64,000 nucleotides of DNA from Lepidodermella squamata (taxonomy: Eukaryota > Gastrotricha): positions 1,116,001 through 1,180,000 of the forward strand of contig JBLDXI010000032.1 in NCBI GenBank assembly GCA_047495785.1, given 5' to 3'. Under the pieces are notes generated by a model. The model made no database searches, was not told the DNA's origin, and saw nothing but the letters and a program-made list of their open reading frames with translations. Shown here piece after piece: positions 10,259 to 20,511 of this stretch. The first letter of the stretch is position 1. The number at the start of each line of letters is the position of its first letter. Made by a program: the position numbers and the translations under genes.

Positions 10259-10597
10259 ATGGCCACAACGACTTGTCGGGAGGCAACGATTGAGGAGATT
10301 GAACGTTGCCGTTTATTCAATCTCGATTGTTCGGGTCTATGCCCCGCCTTTAACCCGACAACGTCGCCAGCCAACAATGTGCCGCCTGGCCTTTCAACCC
10401 CGATGTTGATTGGTCTAATATGCGGGGGGTTAGTGCTTTTGTTAGCAGTCGTGGCCGCGACAGGGGCTGTAATCGTCATTTGTCGGCGCAGGCGTCGTTA
10501 TGCCCCTATCGATCAACATCATCAATCTACAATTCAATTGTGCTTGTTCGCGTCGAACGAACAAGGCGCTGCCGATGAGAATGCTGTAACAGCCTGA
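10259..10597 (+). CDS. small single-pass membrane protein, CRL/poly-Arg family member 1
   Basis: Intronless, 112 residues. A short N-terminal ectodomain has cysteines in the pattern C...ERCRL...DC...C. A Pro/Thr-rich stalk follows, then one strongly hydrophobic span (about 50-75), the basic cluster CRRRRRY and a short tail containing LCLFASNE. There is no separate signal peptide, so the protein would be a type III/I single-pass protein. Paralogues lie at 12224 and 12762, and a broken copy at 10811. I do not recognise the family. The surface-exposed Cys knob and the polybasic juxtamembrane anchor are visible; any receptor or adaptor role is unknown. Confidence 0.6.
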   Translation: MATTTCREATIEEIERCRLFNLDCSGLCPAFNPTTSPANNVPPGLSTPMLIGLICGGLVLLLAVVAATGAVIVICRRRRRYAPIDQHHQSTIQLCLFASNEQGAADENAVTA

Positions 10598-10810
10598 TCA
10601 AAACATCGACTTTGTTTTTACCTAGTTTTTTATGGCCTTGCCTGTTACTTGCCTGTAACTTAACAATAATTTTTCGAAGAATTGTTCCTTAATTCGTGCA
10701 AAAAATGATATATATTATTGAAATATTATTATAAATATTATTAAACCATAAATAATTGAATTATTTTCGTTTTTTTAGATATTACATTCAATCTCGTATT
10801 ACATTCTCAA

Positions 10811-11093
10811 ATGCCTTGCGTGTCATTTAGTTTTGACGACCTGGTAAAATGCCGCCTTGAATTGTGAGACAACTGTGATAATTTCTGCAATGGGGCGACT
10901 CCCATCACAGAGCCTGGTGTTTCCACCACGTCCGGCGCAGTAACCTCGCCTAGCCTGACTTCTAGCCTGGTTTCTACCACAACACCCACCACACCCGCTG
11001 CCGATACGCCGAAAACTGACGAAAAATCTATTGGTCGTTTTTGTCGTTTCAACTTCCACTGCTACTTCCCCTGCAATTGTAAACTTTGGTTAC
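10811..11093 (+). pseudogene. broken copy of the CRL/poly-Arg small membrane family
   Basis: The frame starts MPCVSFSFDDLVKCRLEL and hits a TGA stop after residue 18. It then continues in the same frame through a Thr/Ser stalk ending in DTPKTD, the same hexapeptide that precedes the membrane span in the 12762 gene. The membrane span and Arg cluster are missing; the frame runs into unrelated Cys/Phe-coding sequence. The nonsense codon and the lost anchor mark it as a pseudogene. Confidence 0.65.
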
Positions 11094-12223
11094 CTGAGTC
11101 AACAGAGATGAAATCTCTCTCTCTCGTTTTTATCGAAATCATTCAACTCCTGGGAGTTCCTGTTCTACTAGTCAAATTGAAAATCGCACAGAGAGCGTAA
11201 AATGCGAGCTTGGGTTCAATCACCACGCTTCATCGAATCAAGAAGAGAGTTCCTGTTCAAGTCTGACTGATAGTCACACATGCCGTAAAAGGCGAGCTTG
11301 GTTTTTGTATCAGTATTAGTCTGATTTAGTCTTCCTCATTGTGTTGGAAAAGAAAAAAAAATTAGTCGGTATAATCGAATTCAGAAACTCAGATGTACTC
11401 GATGTGTTAGATAAACGGAATTTCCATGGCCAATCGGAGACATTTCCGCAATCCGATATACTACAGGATTTGTGCCCAATTTTCAGATTTCTTCACCGGG
11501 GCCAGTGATGCGCGAAAACATTAGCGGCTGATGTGGAGAAAACGTCTTTTCTTTGCGCTTATAAAGCCCCGCTTGAATTCCTCAACTGCTTCGACAACTG
11601 TCGCGTTTCATGACAACTGTCATGTGGAGAACCAGGCCAGACTATTCCAAGTCCTGACTTCGGCCGGACTTCGGAATTTTTAGTAGTCCAGTCAGTAGCT
11701 TCGTCCAAAACGCGTCTGCATATTACGCGTCAGCTTCGTCCTTTTCGTCCGGCTACGAGAAGTTCAGTAGTTCAGCTTGCCAGGAGTTTGCCAAGGTTTC
11801 GATTCTCTAAACGAAAAATCGATTCCATGTGACAAGCATCACAGGTCTGGATATGCTTTTGTATGCAATTTTGATGGTAGAATTGTTTCCGCATTTTTGA
11901 AAATGGAATAAGTTCGCGCAGTTGATTTATAACATGCGAGAACAACGGCCGTGAATACACATACACTTCTCAAAGATTGAAATAGCGGACGGAACCCAGC
12001 TCAATTTGGAGCTTAAGAATTTATAGAAAAATAGCTTATATAGAAAAATGTAAGGGCCGAAAAGTGTGCACTTGGAGAATGCGAGGGACTAGAAAATCGA
12101 ATGGACTGAGTGATCGTGATTTACGAAAAATTGAAATTGCTTGCATATTTAAATTTATCGAATCGAATCAAATTTGTGTTAAATAATTGCATTTATTAAA
12201 TTTTAGTGTTCAATTTTTATTAA
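11094..12223. other. intergenic, nothing recognised
   Basis: No supported gene. Two loosely similar sentences (about 11195-11225 and 11275-11305, sharing GCGAGCTTGG) suggest a weak local duplication. Short frames here show no recognisable domain. Confidence 0.4.
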
Positions 12224-12562
12224 ATGACTTGCATTCCACCGTCCGCTGAAGCCTATGAGCGATGTCGATTGTTGCATGTCGACTGCAACATATGTCCGCC
12301 ATCAACAACGAGCTCGGTTACAACCTCAAACCCCTTGCCGCCTTCTCCAGCTGAGACGGGATTGTCTAAGCTGGAAATTGGTCTGATCTCAGCGGGGATC
12401 ATTATCATTGTTATCATTGTTATCGTTGTTATCATTTCTGTCGTATATATTCGCCGTCGAAGGCGTTATTCTCGGCTTGAGCAAAGCCTTCCGCTTTGCT
12501 TGTTCGCCTCTAACGAAGAGGCCGAGGGGAATGCCGAGGGGAATGCCGAAGTTACGGCATAA
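12224..12562 (+). CDS. small single-pass membrane protein, CRL/poly-Arg family member 2
   Basis: Intronless, 112 residues. The ectodomain has C-I-P, then ERCRLLHVDC and C-P-P. A Ser/Thr/Pro stalk leads to a hydrophobic span made almost entirely of Ile/Val, then RRRRRYSRLEQ and the tail LCLFASNEE. It is the closest relative of the 10259 gene: same length, and the same LCLFASNE tail. A duplicated GNAEGNAE at the end reflects a 12-bp tandem repeat. Conservation of both the Cys knob and the tail across copies whose stalks have diverged suggests selection on both ends (inference). Confidence 0.6.
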   Translation: MTCIPPSAEAYERCRLLHVDCNICPPSTTSSVTTSNPLPPSPAETGLSKLEIGLISAGIIIIVIIVIVVIISVVYIRRRRRYSRLEQSLPLCLFASNEEAEGNAEGNAEVTA

Positions 12563-12761
12563 TATTATTCTTAGTTTATTACTTTGTATCTTGTATCTTG
12601 CCATATAATAAAGTATTGCCATAATATTATAATCTTGCCATATTACTTGCCATGTTATTTGCCGCAGTATATAATGTTAATTTTATTATTTCATTCGGTA
12701 TTAAATGATCTATCGATAAAATTCCTGCCTGTTTCCTTTTAGAAATTAAAAAATTATTATT

Positions 12762-13112
12762 ATGGCCGATTGTGTCCCGTTTAGCGAGGATGCTGTAATA
12801 AAATGCCGCCTTGAATTGAGTGCCAGCAGTTGTGTATTCTGCGACACGACTTCTACGACAGGCACCTCCATTACTACTTCCACCACGCACGCTAGCGATA
12901 CGCCGAAAACTGACGTTTTGATTATAGTTTCAGTTGTCCTATCGGTCATCGCCATTGTTGGTGTCGCTATTCTGGGATTCAAGTTCCAGAAGGTGATACG
13001 CTGGCTCCAAAATGTAATTAGCCGAAGTCGGCGAGGTTTGGAACGGCTGCACATATACCGACTTGACGGGCGTATAATTGACACAATCGAGCTACCTGAA
13101 GATAGCTTGTAG
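12762..13112 (+). CDS. small single-pass membrane protein, CRL family member 3
   Basis: Intronless, 116 residues. The N-terminus shares the C-x-P/F...KCRLEL pattern, with further cysteines (C-V-F-C). A Thr-rich stalk ends in DTPKTD, followed by a hydrophobic span (about 53-75). A basic region (ISRSRRGLERL) replaces the Arg run, and the tail (HIYRLDGRIIDTIEL) differs from members 1 and 2. It is therefore a diverged paralogue, closest to the pseudogene at 10811. The function is unknown. Confidence 0.55.
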   Translation: MADCVPFSEDAVIKCRLELSASSCVFCDTTSTTGTSITTSTTHASDTPKTDVLIIVSVVLSVIAIVGVAILGFKFQKVIRWLQNVISRSRRGLERLHIYRLDGRIIDTIELPEDSL

Positions 13113-13242
13113 AATTTTTTAAAATTATTCTGCTCATATCTGCATAATATTTCTTGATCATTCGATTCATTTAATGATACATCTTGGTTATTTCAAATGC
13201 TGTAGCAAAATCATTAAAATATTGGCGATTTAACTGATTATT

Positions 13243-15910
13243 ATGAGCCTTCCATCAACATCGGCTGCGACTAATGTCGCCGATATGGAAATTCCAGTGT
13301 TCCCCAATGATAAATTGAAGAAACCGATTCGGCGAGTAAAAACAGCTTGGGTCGATGAGGAGAAGCGGATGAGAAATTCTGGAGAATCGTACGTGAGGAG
13401 GGAAATTGTTGTTAAAGACCGTGATACTGGCGTGCTGCGAAAGAAACGAAAGTTATCTGTTGTTCGGAAACGCGAGGGCAAGCGGCTGTTGAACTGCTGC
13501 AAAGAAAAGCGATGTTGGGAAAAATACACGGACATGAAAATAGCAGAACTGAGTCAACAGTTTAGGTCGACTGGGTCCATCTTTGACCAACGTCAGTTTG
13601 TTGGGAGATTTGTCTCAAAGGATTTTGTCAAGTTTCGAAGTCGAATTACCTACACACTACCCGCAATTTATGCTACGGAGAAATTCCGAGGGAAAGCGGC
13701 AAAAATTCAGCGGATTACTGTTTGTCGCAGGTTTTTCGAGTCTGCCTTGGATGTTACGAATCGCTTTGTGTCTTATACTTTGGAGAACAAGCTTAGTCCC
13801 GACCAGTTGACTGTTTATCCGGATTTTCGGCGTGCGAAGAAAGAAGGGGGCAGAAATACCTTGAACGAGTTGACGAGAAATTCTGTTATCAATTTTGTGA
13901 AACCTCGTTTGAAAGCGTAAATTTTGATAACCTCTGGTGTAAAATGGGTCAATAAGTCGATTTTGTTTTCTGACATTTCAGCAAATTAAGCCATTACCGA
14001 AGAAAGTATTCTAAGCGCTTTTATGTGTCTACGAGCATCACAATCGGAAGCCTTTACCGCGATTGGGTTTCCTATATTAAATCTGAACCTCTGCTTGGCA
14101 TCCGGCGATGCAGCTATGTCTCTTTCCGTCAACTTTTCCGCACCCATTTCAGGTATATTTTACGTAACTGATATCTCTTTGTTGTGTTCTTAGCTTGATA
14201 TTATTATTATAAAGGTCAGTCTCATTCCAAGAACCACGAAATGACAGGTGCAAAGTGAGCACAAGGCAAAATAGATATTATTAGCAAGCTGTCAACTGTC
14301 ATTTTAATTACAGGTATGTGCTCGTTGGAATTTCATGACAGAGGCTCAGAAAAATCAGAACCGTGCCAAGCACCAACAGCACTTGGATGAGAAGGACGCT
14401 AGCCGCGCTTTTCGGCGTTTGCGTCGCGAAAGAGCCGAAATGTCGCGACAAGCAGATTTTTTTGGGCGAAAAAGCGCCGTCATCGAGGTAAAATCGGCCG
14501 AAATGCAATTTTTGAAAAGATAGCCTTGTTGCCGCTTTGTTCAAGGTTGACGCACAATCCAAATTACGCACACCCTGCTGCGCTTTTCCCTACAAGCGAA
14601 AGCTCATAACGACCAATTTTACGATTTTCGACCTCACTGAACGGACAACCTACAATTATGTGTTTGAAGAGTTTAACGGTGAGTTGAAAAAATATATTAT
14701 TCATGCAAAATCACCCCTAGTCCGCTTTTTCCGTTTCAGGGTCATTGGGCGCGGCCGAAATTGGATCGATTCTCAACCACTACGTCTTGAATCATCTCGA
14801 CAACGATATTGAAGAATTGACTATCGTCTCAGATTCGACAGTTGGAGCTGGGAAAAATCGGTAATGAATTTAAATGAAAAATAATTTTTTTTAGATCAAT
14901 AAACTCGCGGCTTTTTTTCATTTTCAGCTTCATCCCTAACGCAATTTACCACTTGTTGAGAGAGGTCAATAGCCGGCGTGTTAGGGCTGGCCAAGCACGG
15001 CTGAAATTTATTGATTGGATGTTTCTAGTTCCTGGTAAGTGGCGATGATTTTTTTTAAATTTTGAGGATCTGACGCTTTTTTCTGCTCCAGGTCACACTC
15101 AGGTAAATTTGATCAAATTTATGCGTGACTCGCGTTTTTTAGCTGTTTTCAATAGATGAATGTTGATAATTCTCATTTTTTAATTGAGAGATCGCGCCGA
15201 AGATATGGTTCAGTTACCGATCCACTTGAATGGCGGCAAATTATTAAAAGTGCTCGGCGACAGGGAACCGAAAAGGAAATGTTCCGCGTCGTTGAACGCA
15301 CTTGGGAGGACTTCAAAGACTTTCGCAGGAAGCCAAATTATTGGACGACTTTGCAAAACAGCAGCAAATTTCGCGTAACCGAGTACCAATTTTATCGATT
15401 CAAGATAAACATAGGACAGCATGAACTTTGGGCCCGCAAAAGCTATGTCAATATTGCGACTGATGGCAACAACCCGGGCGCTCTCACCCGAGCTCAGCGA
15501 TTACTGATTGATTCCGATGAAGACGAGAAGATTCGCTTCGATGTGCATCTTACACCTAAGAAAAATGAAGGTCCCTTTGCTTATAACAATGGTAATTTTA
15601 GCCTTAGTCTTATCTTAAAGTAGAAAGGTAATTTTTAATTATCACAGCCCAACCGGAACCCGCATACACTGGACCACGAAACCTTACGTTCGATAAAAAG
15701 ATGGATTTGCTGTCGTGGATTGCTGATGGTGTCACTCCACCTAGAATGCTCGAGTACATCAAGGCGTTGCCATGTGACATTTCTTCAGCCGAAAAGCGGC
15801 AGGCTTATGAAAATCGACTAGCCTTGATTCAAGAAAAATATAAAGATAACGAATGGACCGCTGATGATGAAGATATGGCAGACGAAGAGCCGCTTGTTGA
15901 CAGGCTTTAA
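13243..15910 (+). CDS. transposase-like protein of a widespread uncharacterised invertebrate family
   Basis: Exons seen: 13243-13916, 13982-14152, one around 14338-14487 (ends uncertain), 14546-14678, 14740-14860, 14928-15034, an 11-nt micro-exon 15092-15102, 15156-15591 and 15648-15910. Landmarks in order: a basic N-terminus; a Cys-containing block followed by QRQFVGRFV; CRRFFESALDV; SHYRRKYSKRFYVS with IGSLYRDW; YKRKLITTNFTIFDL; GSLGAAEIGSILNHYV; a SDSTVGAGKNR block; then GHTQ spliced to NVDNSHFLIE. This order matches a family of transposon-derived proteins annotated as uncharacterised in many insects and cnidarians (SHYCR..., FYKRQLWTYN, GS.EI.SCL, D..F..IE). The acidic positions in SDS, D..F and E fit an RNase H-fold DDE/D transposase. 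No terminal repeats were found around it, so it may be domesticated or a decayed transposon. Confidence 0.55.
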
Positions 15911-16076
15911 ACGTTCATTTTACCCACATTGTTTATAACATTATATGATTTTTTCGTGGTGTGAACCTCTTTTTCTATTATCTTATCTTAGCTCCTTTGT
16001 GCCACAAAAAACAACTGTTATCGTGTTAACGATTGTTGCTTTTATTTATTCGTGATGATGATCATAACGAAGAATT

Positions 16077-16082
16077 AATAAA
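16077..16082 (+). terminator. polyadenylation signal AATAAA after the transposase-like gene
   Basis: AATAAA lies about 170 bp after the stop codon at 15910, followed by GT-rich sequence. Confidence 0.4.
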
Positions 16083-16723
16083 TCAAGTGTTTTGAGCTAA
16101 AAAAATAGCACTTTTTGCCGCTCCGAAATACCTCTTAATTGAACAGCTCGAAAAGAAGCGAAGCCAAAAAGAAATGGAGTAACTTCAGCAATGGTGATCG
16201 GCCTTTTGAGTAATTGAAACATCATGAACATTGCTTTTGGTCATAGGAGACGTCCTGGTTTGCAAGAAACAAAATTACTTTGGAAGGTAAAAACAGAAGA
16301 ATTACGTGAAAGCAAAAATCTCAATAAATAAACAATGAGCGCGAAATTGGCGCTTGCGAAAGAGGCCATTATTTGTATATGCGCATACTACATACTACTA
16401 ATAATGATAGGAGTACTTCGGCTAAAAACTCGTTTCAACTCTTTTAACTTTGCATTGAACTGTCAAAATGCCACAAGTTATACATATTCTCGCTCATCTC
16501 ATCAAGGCGGTCATTTTGATACTGGTTTCGAGGCAAAATTCGTCAAATTAAGAAAATTTATTTCTTTATGTGCGTATAGCATGGTTAAGCTACATTACTG
16601 CAGAACACAAACGACTTTTATATGTGCCGAAATGATTCATCAAGAGTTTTTGCTTTCTTGGTCGCGTGACCAGTTTTTCACTTGTCAAGAGCTCTATAAG
16701 AAGTACGGCCAAATCAGCGCATC

Positions 16724-17667
16724 TGACAAGTGATTTTGGGCTTCTATTTCAACCTAATTTATCTCAAATGACCTGTCCTTCAATTTCGACGGGAAAAATA
16801 GGGCATAGAGGTCCTACCTTCAGCTCGGCGCAAAAGTTAAGTGTTTTGATCACACGTTTTGATCACGTGTGCACGTGTGACCTTTGACCTGCAAAACGGG
16901 AGTATAATGTACATTCACAGTGTAAATCCAATATAATATAATTGCTCTTATGTCATCTTGCTCTTATCTCGTTGCTTTTATTTTGTTTTGCTCTCATGTC
17001 ATTGCTCTTATATCATTGCTCTTATTTCGCTTGCTCTTTTCGCACACAACCGTAATAACCCTGTTGGCCTGCTGATTTATAAAATATGATGTCTTTTTCG
17101 TAATCCTAAGTGTATCGTGTTATGGCTACTTCAACATTGAGATGATTGAATAAATTGTGTTTTCTGTCTATAGAGGACGGACCCTGGGCTGAGCCAATTT
17201 TTTCCAGAAGATGGAAAAGGCATTGAGAACACGATTATAATGAGGCGGAAAAATATGACACAGTGGTCCAACCTCCAGCTCGGCGCTCATCACGTGGGAA
17301 TTTCTGGCCTGTGTACGTTTTCAGGTGGAAAAAATTCATAGGTAAAAGACACATTTTCGCACAGTGTTAATCGAAAATTTTGAAAAAAAAATTCGCCTGA
17401 AAAATCAAAATGTCAGGTGTACAATTTATGATTCATCCCACCAAAAAAACCAGCAATCAGGTCTGTGCCAAAAAAAAATCATTAATTTTGGAGGATTTTG
17501 TGAAAATTCCAGAAAATGAAAGCGAAGCTGGCCGGAAATTCAGATGAGAAACACCTGCGTGGCCTATGCTTGATACTGTATGGCAAACAGAATTTCAAGA
17601 AAACTGACGGACAGGTCATTTGAGATTGAAACTGAGGCGCGAAAGTAGATGCCCGTTTTCACTTGTC
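16724..17667. repeat. inverted-repeat pair about 60 bp each, 830 bp apart
   Basis: 16724-16778 (TGACAAGTGA ... CTCAAATGACCTGTCC) is the imperfect reverse complement of 17609-17667. The best-conserved parts are ATCTCAAATGACCTGTCC and TGACAAGTGA. No transposase frame lies between the arms. It may be a decayed terminal-repeat element or a foldback. Confidence 0.5.
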
Positions 17668-18100
17668 AATTGCGTTGATTTGGAGAAAGCATAAACTCGT
17701 GATGAATTCTGCCTATTTGCAGACAAAACGATCATGTTGATCGGTTAAAAAGGGTCGTTAATTGGTTTGATTATTATAGAGATGGAGCTCAGATTTTTCT
17801 AGAAATTTCTAGAGGTTTTTCTCTGACCTCACCGTAAATTCCTGCATAAAAATAACCCTTATCTGCGTTTTGTTTTATTTTGAATATGAATCATACTTCG
17901 TTGATAACATTTTTGTGTAGCCTAGAGCGGCAAGTGACGCACGAGTAACATTAGTACTAAACAGCCGCCTTGAGGTATTTACTTGTGTTATTTTTCTCTT
18001 ATAAATCGTAACATCCAAATTAGAAAGCTCTGCTTTTATACCGGGAGGGACATATTATTTAATAAATCAGCTGAGCATTATTGGACGTCTCTGACTCTTG

Positions 18101-19958
18101 ATGGCTTACTTTAAACCGACTAACGCTTCGCTGGCCTCGCCTGAAGAACTTCGAAGCATCCAGCCTGCAGCCACTCAGGAAGCGATGCAGCAACTTATCT
18201 ACCCGATGAGTCCCTTTCGCTTATTATTTGGTGACGATGCGGTAAGTGGTAAACATTGCCGGAACCATACGAAAAATACGCACCAAATTTCAGCGAATTT
18301 AGGCTACTAACTACTAACAAATAGGTAGTGATCCTCTAAAGATGATCATTGGTCTACTATAAAATTTTGAATTAGCCGAAAAAAACCCGGAAAATCACAG
18401 TCGGATCGAATTGATAACAATTTAAAAATTCGATTTTCAATTTCGGTGTTCAGGCTTCATCATTGTTGGCTAGAATTTCATAATAAATTTCAAAAACAAA
18501 GCTGTTTTTTCATTTTATCAGGTTTATTTTTCGGATATTCCGGTCCTCACTTATTGTTCTGAGCCCGGCGACTTGGAACCAACTATTCCCATGAATCAAG
18601 ATTTCAGCCCTTATGATATGGTCGCATCACCGTTTACTAACCTTGATTTAAAAAATCAAGTGATCACTGCGAAGCATGGCTTAGATGATCAGCAGCACGC
18701 TTACGGTGTTATGCAAACTTATCATAGCTGCCCGCGAAAAAGCCAGGCGATCTACATGGATCAAATGGACGGGCTGTATTCGGTAAGTGACTTGGTTGAA
18801 AATCATGCTTCTCTCAAAGCATAATCTTTTCAAAAGATGAAGGTTTCGAGTGATTCTGATGGATGTGATAGTCGATGCTTCCAGGTCAGTGCGGCTATGT
18901 CCGTGTTTTGCGCAAGAGGTTATTGGAACTAAATTTGCAAGTTATTATGATTACTGAAATTGACCAGATCTTGGATCATGCTATTTGAGTGCTCAAATCG
19001 AGGCTGGTATTCCGATGCTAGATTTCGCCAAGGCAGTAGTTCGGTGTCTTCATTCCAAGCGATGCGTTTATAATGTGAGAATATGGCACGCTTCTTCATT
19101 CAACAATTTATTTACATTTATTTACAGCTTCCAGAAAATTTAGCTGCACACTTGAGGGATGGACTGGGCTGTCGAGAAGTAGATACTTACATCCATCACG
19201 CTTTCGGGGTTTTCATTGAGACAGCGAGCGGCGACATACTGATCGGGATGGTTTTCGCTCAGCTGTATGACCAGCATTCGATTGTGAGCAATCGAAGTCG
19301 CGTGAACTTCCAGTTTTTATACTGTGCCCAGGCTGCTGATCTGTCGCAAGAGCTCAAAGAATACGCCTGCAAAGTTTTTGATCGTTCGATCATAACCTTC
19401 TTCGCTCTTCTTAAATCTTGCAATTACAAAACTGCGCATTTTCGAGCCGACGACGAAATGAGCGCATTGTGGTGTCGTGGAATTATTGACCAGGCTGTTG
19501 ACTGGGCGATCGTTATCGATTATAAGGCCTTGGGTTATGGCTCTCGTATTTACAATTTCTGGGATTTTTTGAAGCGGGAAGGCTCTCAGAGACGAATTGC
19601 GAAAATTCCTATTTTCCACGGCGACATTATTCAGCAAGCAATAGAAGATAAAATTATTAGACTCTTGAGGTCGAAGGCGGGGCTGTTCGACGAAAGGAAG
19701 ATGTGGCTCTCCGTTAACGAAACGGCAAAGGCTGAAAATAGCCGTAATTTCGTAGCTGTACTTTGCCACACAAATACAGAGCTCGTGCCTATATGCAGCC
19801 ATTTTGAAGCACCCCAAGTCAATCAAAATCAGGGCTCTATTTTTGACAGTTTGGAAATTTTCGCATCGTTTTGCGCGACTCGATCGCTGTCCTTCAACAC
19901 CGTAGCTGAGGCGATGACTTCAACAGCTCACATCATCCGCCTGGCTTGGGCAGGCTGA
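18101..19958 (+). CDS. orphan exon-modular family, gene A
   Basis: Exons by eye: 18101-18241, 18522-18782, 18837-18918, 18967-19074 and 19128-19958; product about 473 residues. The N-terminus has the family signature (PTNASLASPEEL). A low-complexity Asp/Gln/Tyr-rich region follows, then an exon ending ...CARG spliced to LGSCYLSAQIEAG...FAKAVVRCLHSKRCVYN. The last exon encodes a conserved C-terminal domain of about 276 residues with landmarks YIHHAFGVFIET, GMVFAQLYDQ, SIVSNRSR, CNYKTAHFRA, RIYNFWDF, AKIPIFHGD, MWLSVN and SIFDSLEIF. I do not recognise this domain. It carries no signal peptide or membrane span, so it is probably intracellular. Gene A has the fewest repeat exons of the four copies. 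Confidence 0.65.
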
Positions 19959-20511
19959 GCACTCCGTCGGAAATTGTCGGAAGTTGGAACCGTCTAAAAC
20001 TCTGAGACAACCGCTTGGCTTGCTGATTTTTAATTTTTAATTTAAATGATTCTTTTTGTATTATTATTGTATTATTGTATTCTTATTGTATTATTGGCAG
20101 TTCAAAGGGCGCACTGCTTGCACTGCACTTCACTGGGGCACTTGAAGGCTTTTGCACTGCCAAACTCCCAGTAAAACGCTGATTAACCACTTTTCGAGTT
20201 GAAAATGAAATATTCGTACGATATTCCGTCCCCGTGAAAAGTTATTGCCGGCCGTTAAGCTACAAGCTTTTTGTATTCTTGTCAATGGACAAGACACAAG
20301 GCAAGAAAATTTGGCATTCGATTGCTCTCGCATTGATTTTCTCGCTACGATTAACCGTTAATAAAATGTGCACGCGCTGCGCTCTCACTCTCTGATCGCG
20401 TGCCACTTTTAGCATGCCTTTTGGCGGTCTGTATTACTAGCCATTTATAAATCTTTATTTCCAGTGTTTTCAGGAGGCAAGGCATTACGAGGAATTCTAT
20501 GATATCATTCG
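19959..20511. other. intergenic between family genes A and B
   Basis: No gene seen. AT-rich with TATTATTGTATT repeats (about 20050-20095). The sequence just before the gene B start resembles the leader of the other family members. Confidence 0.4.

Larger units (their letters stand above)
15911..18100. other. intergenic region with a large inverted-repeat pair
   Basis: No supported gene. It holds a polyadenylation signal (16077-16082), an inverted-repeat pair (16724-16778 and 17609-17667), and a run of degenerate TTGCTCTTAT(N)TC units at about 16938-17040. A GCTCGGCGC-containing segment occurs twice in the same orientation (about 16817-16831 and 17275-17288). It looks like decayed non-coding transposon sequence. 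Confidence 0.45.

Noticed and set aside
16938-17040. Degenerate TTGCTCTTAT units considered as a regulatory array
   Set aside because: Spacing and sequence are irregular; it could be simple-sequence drift.
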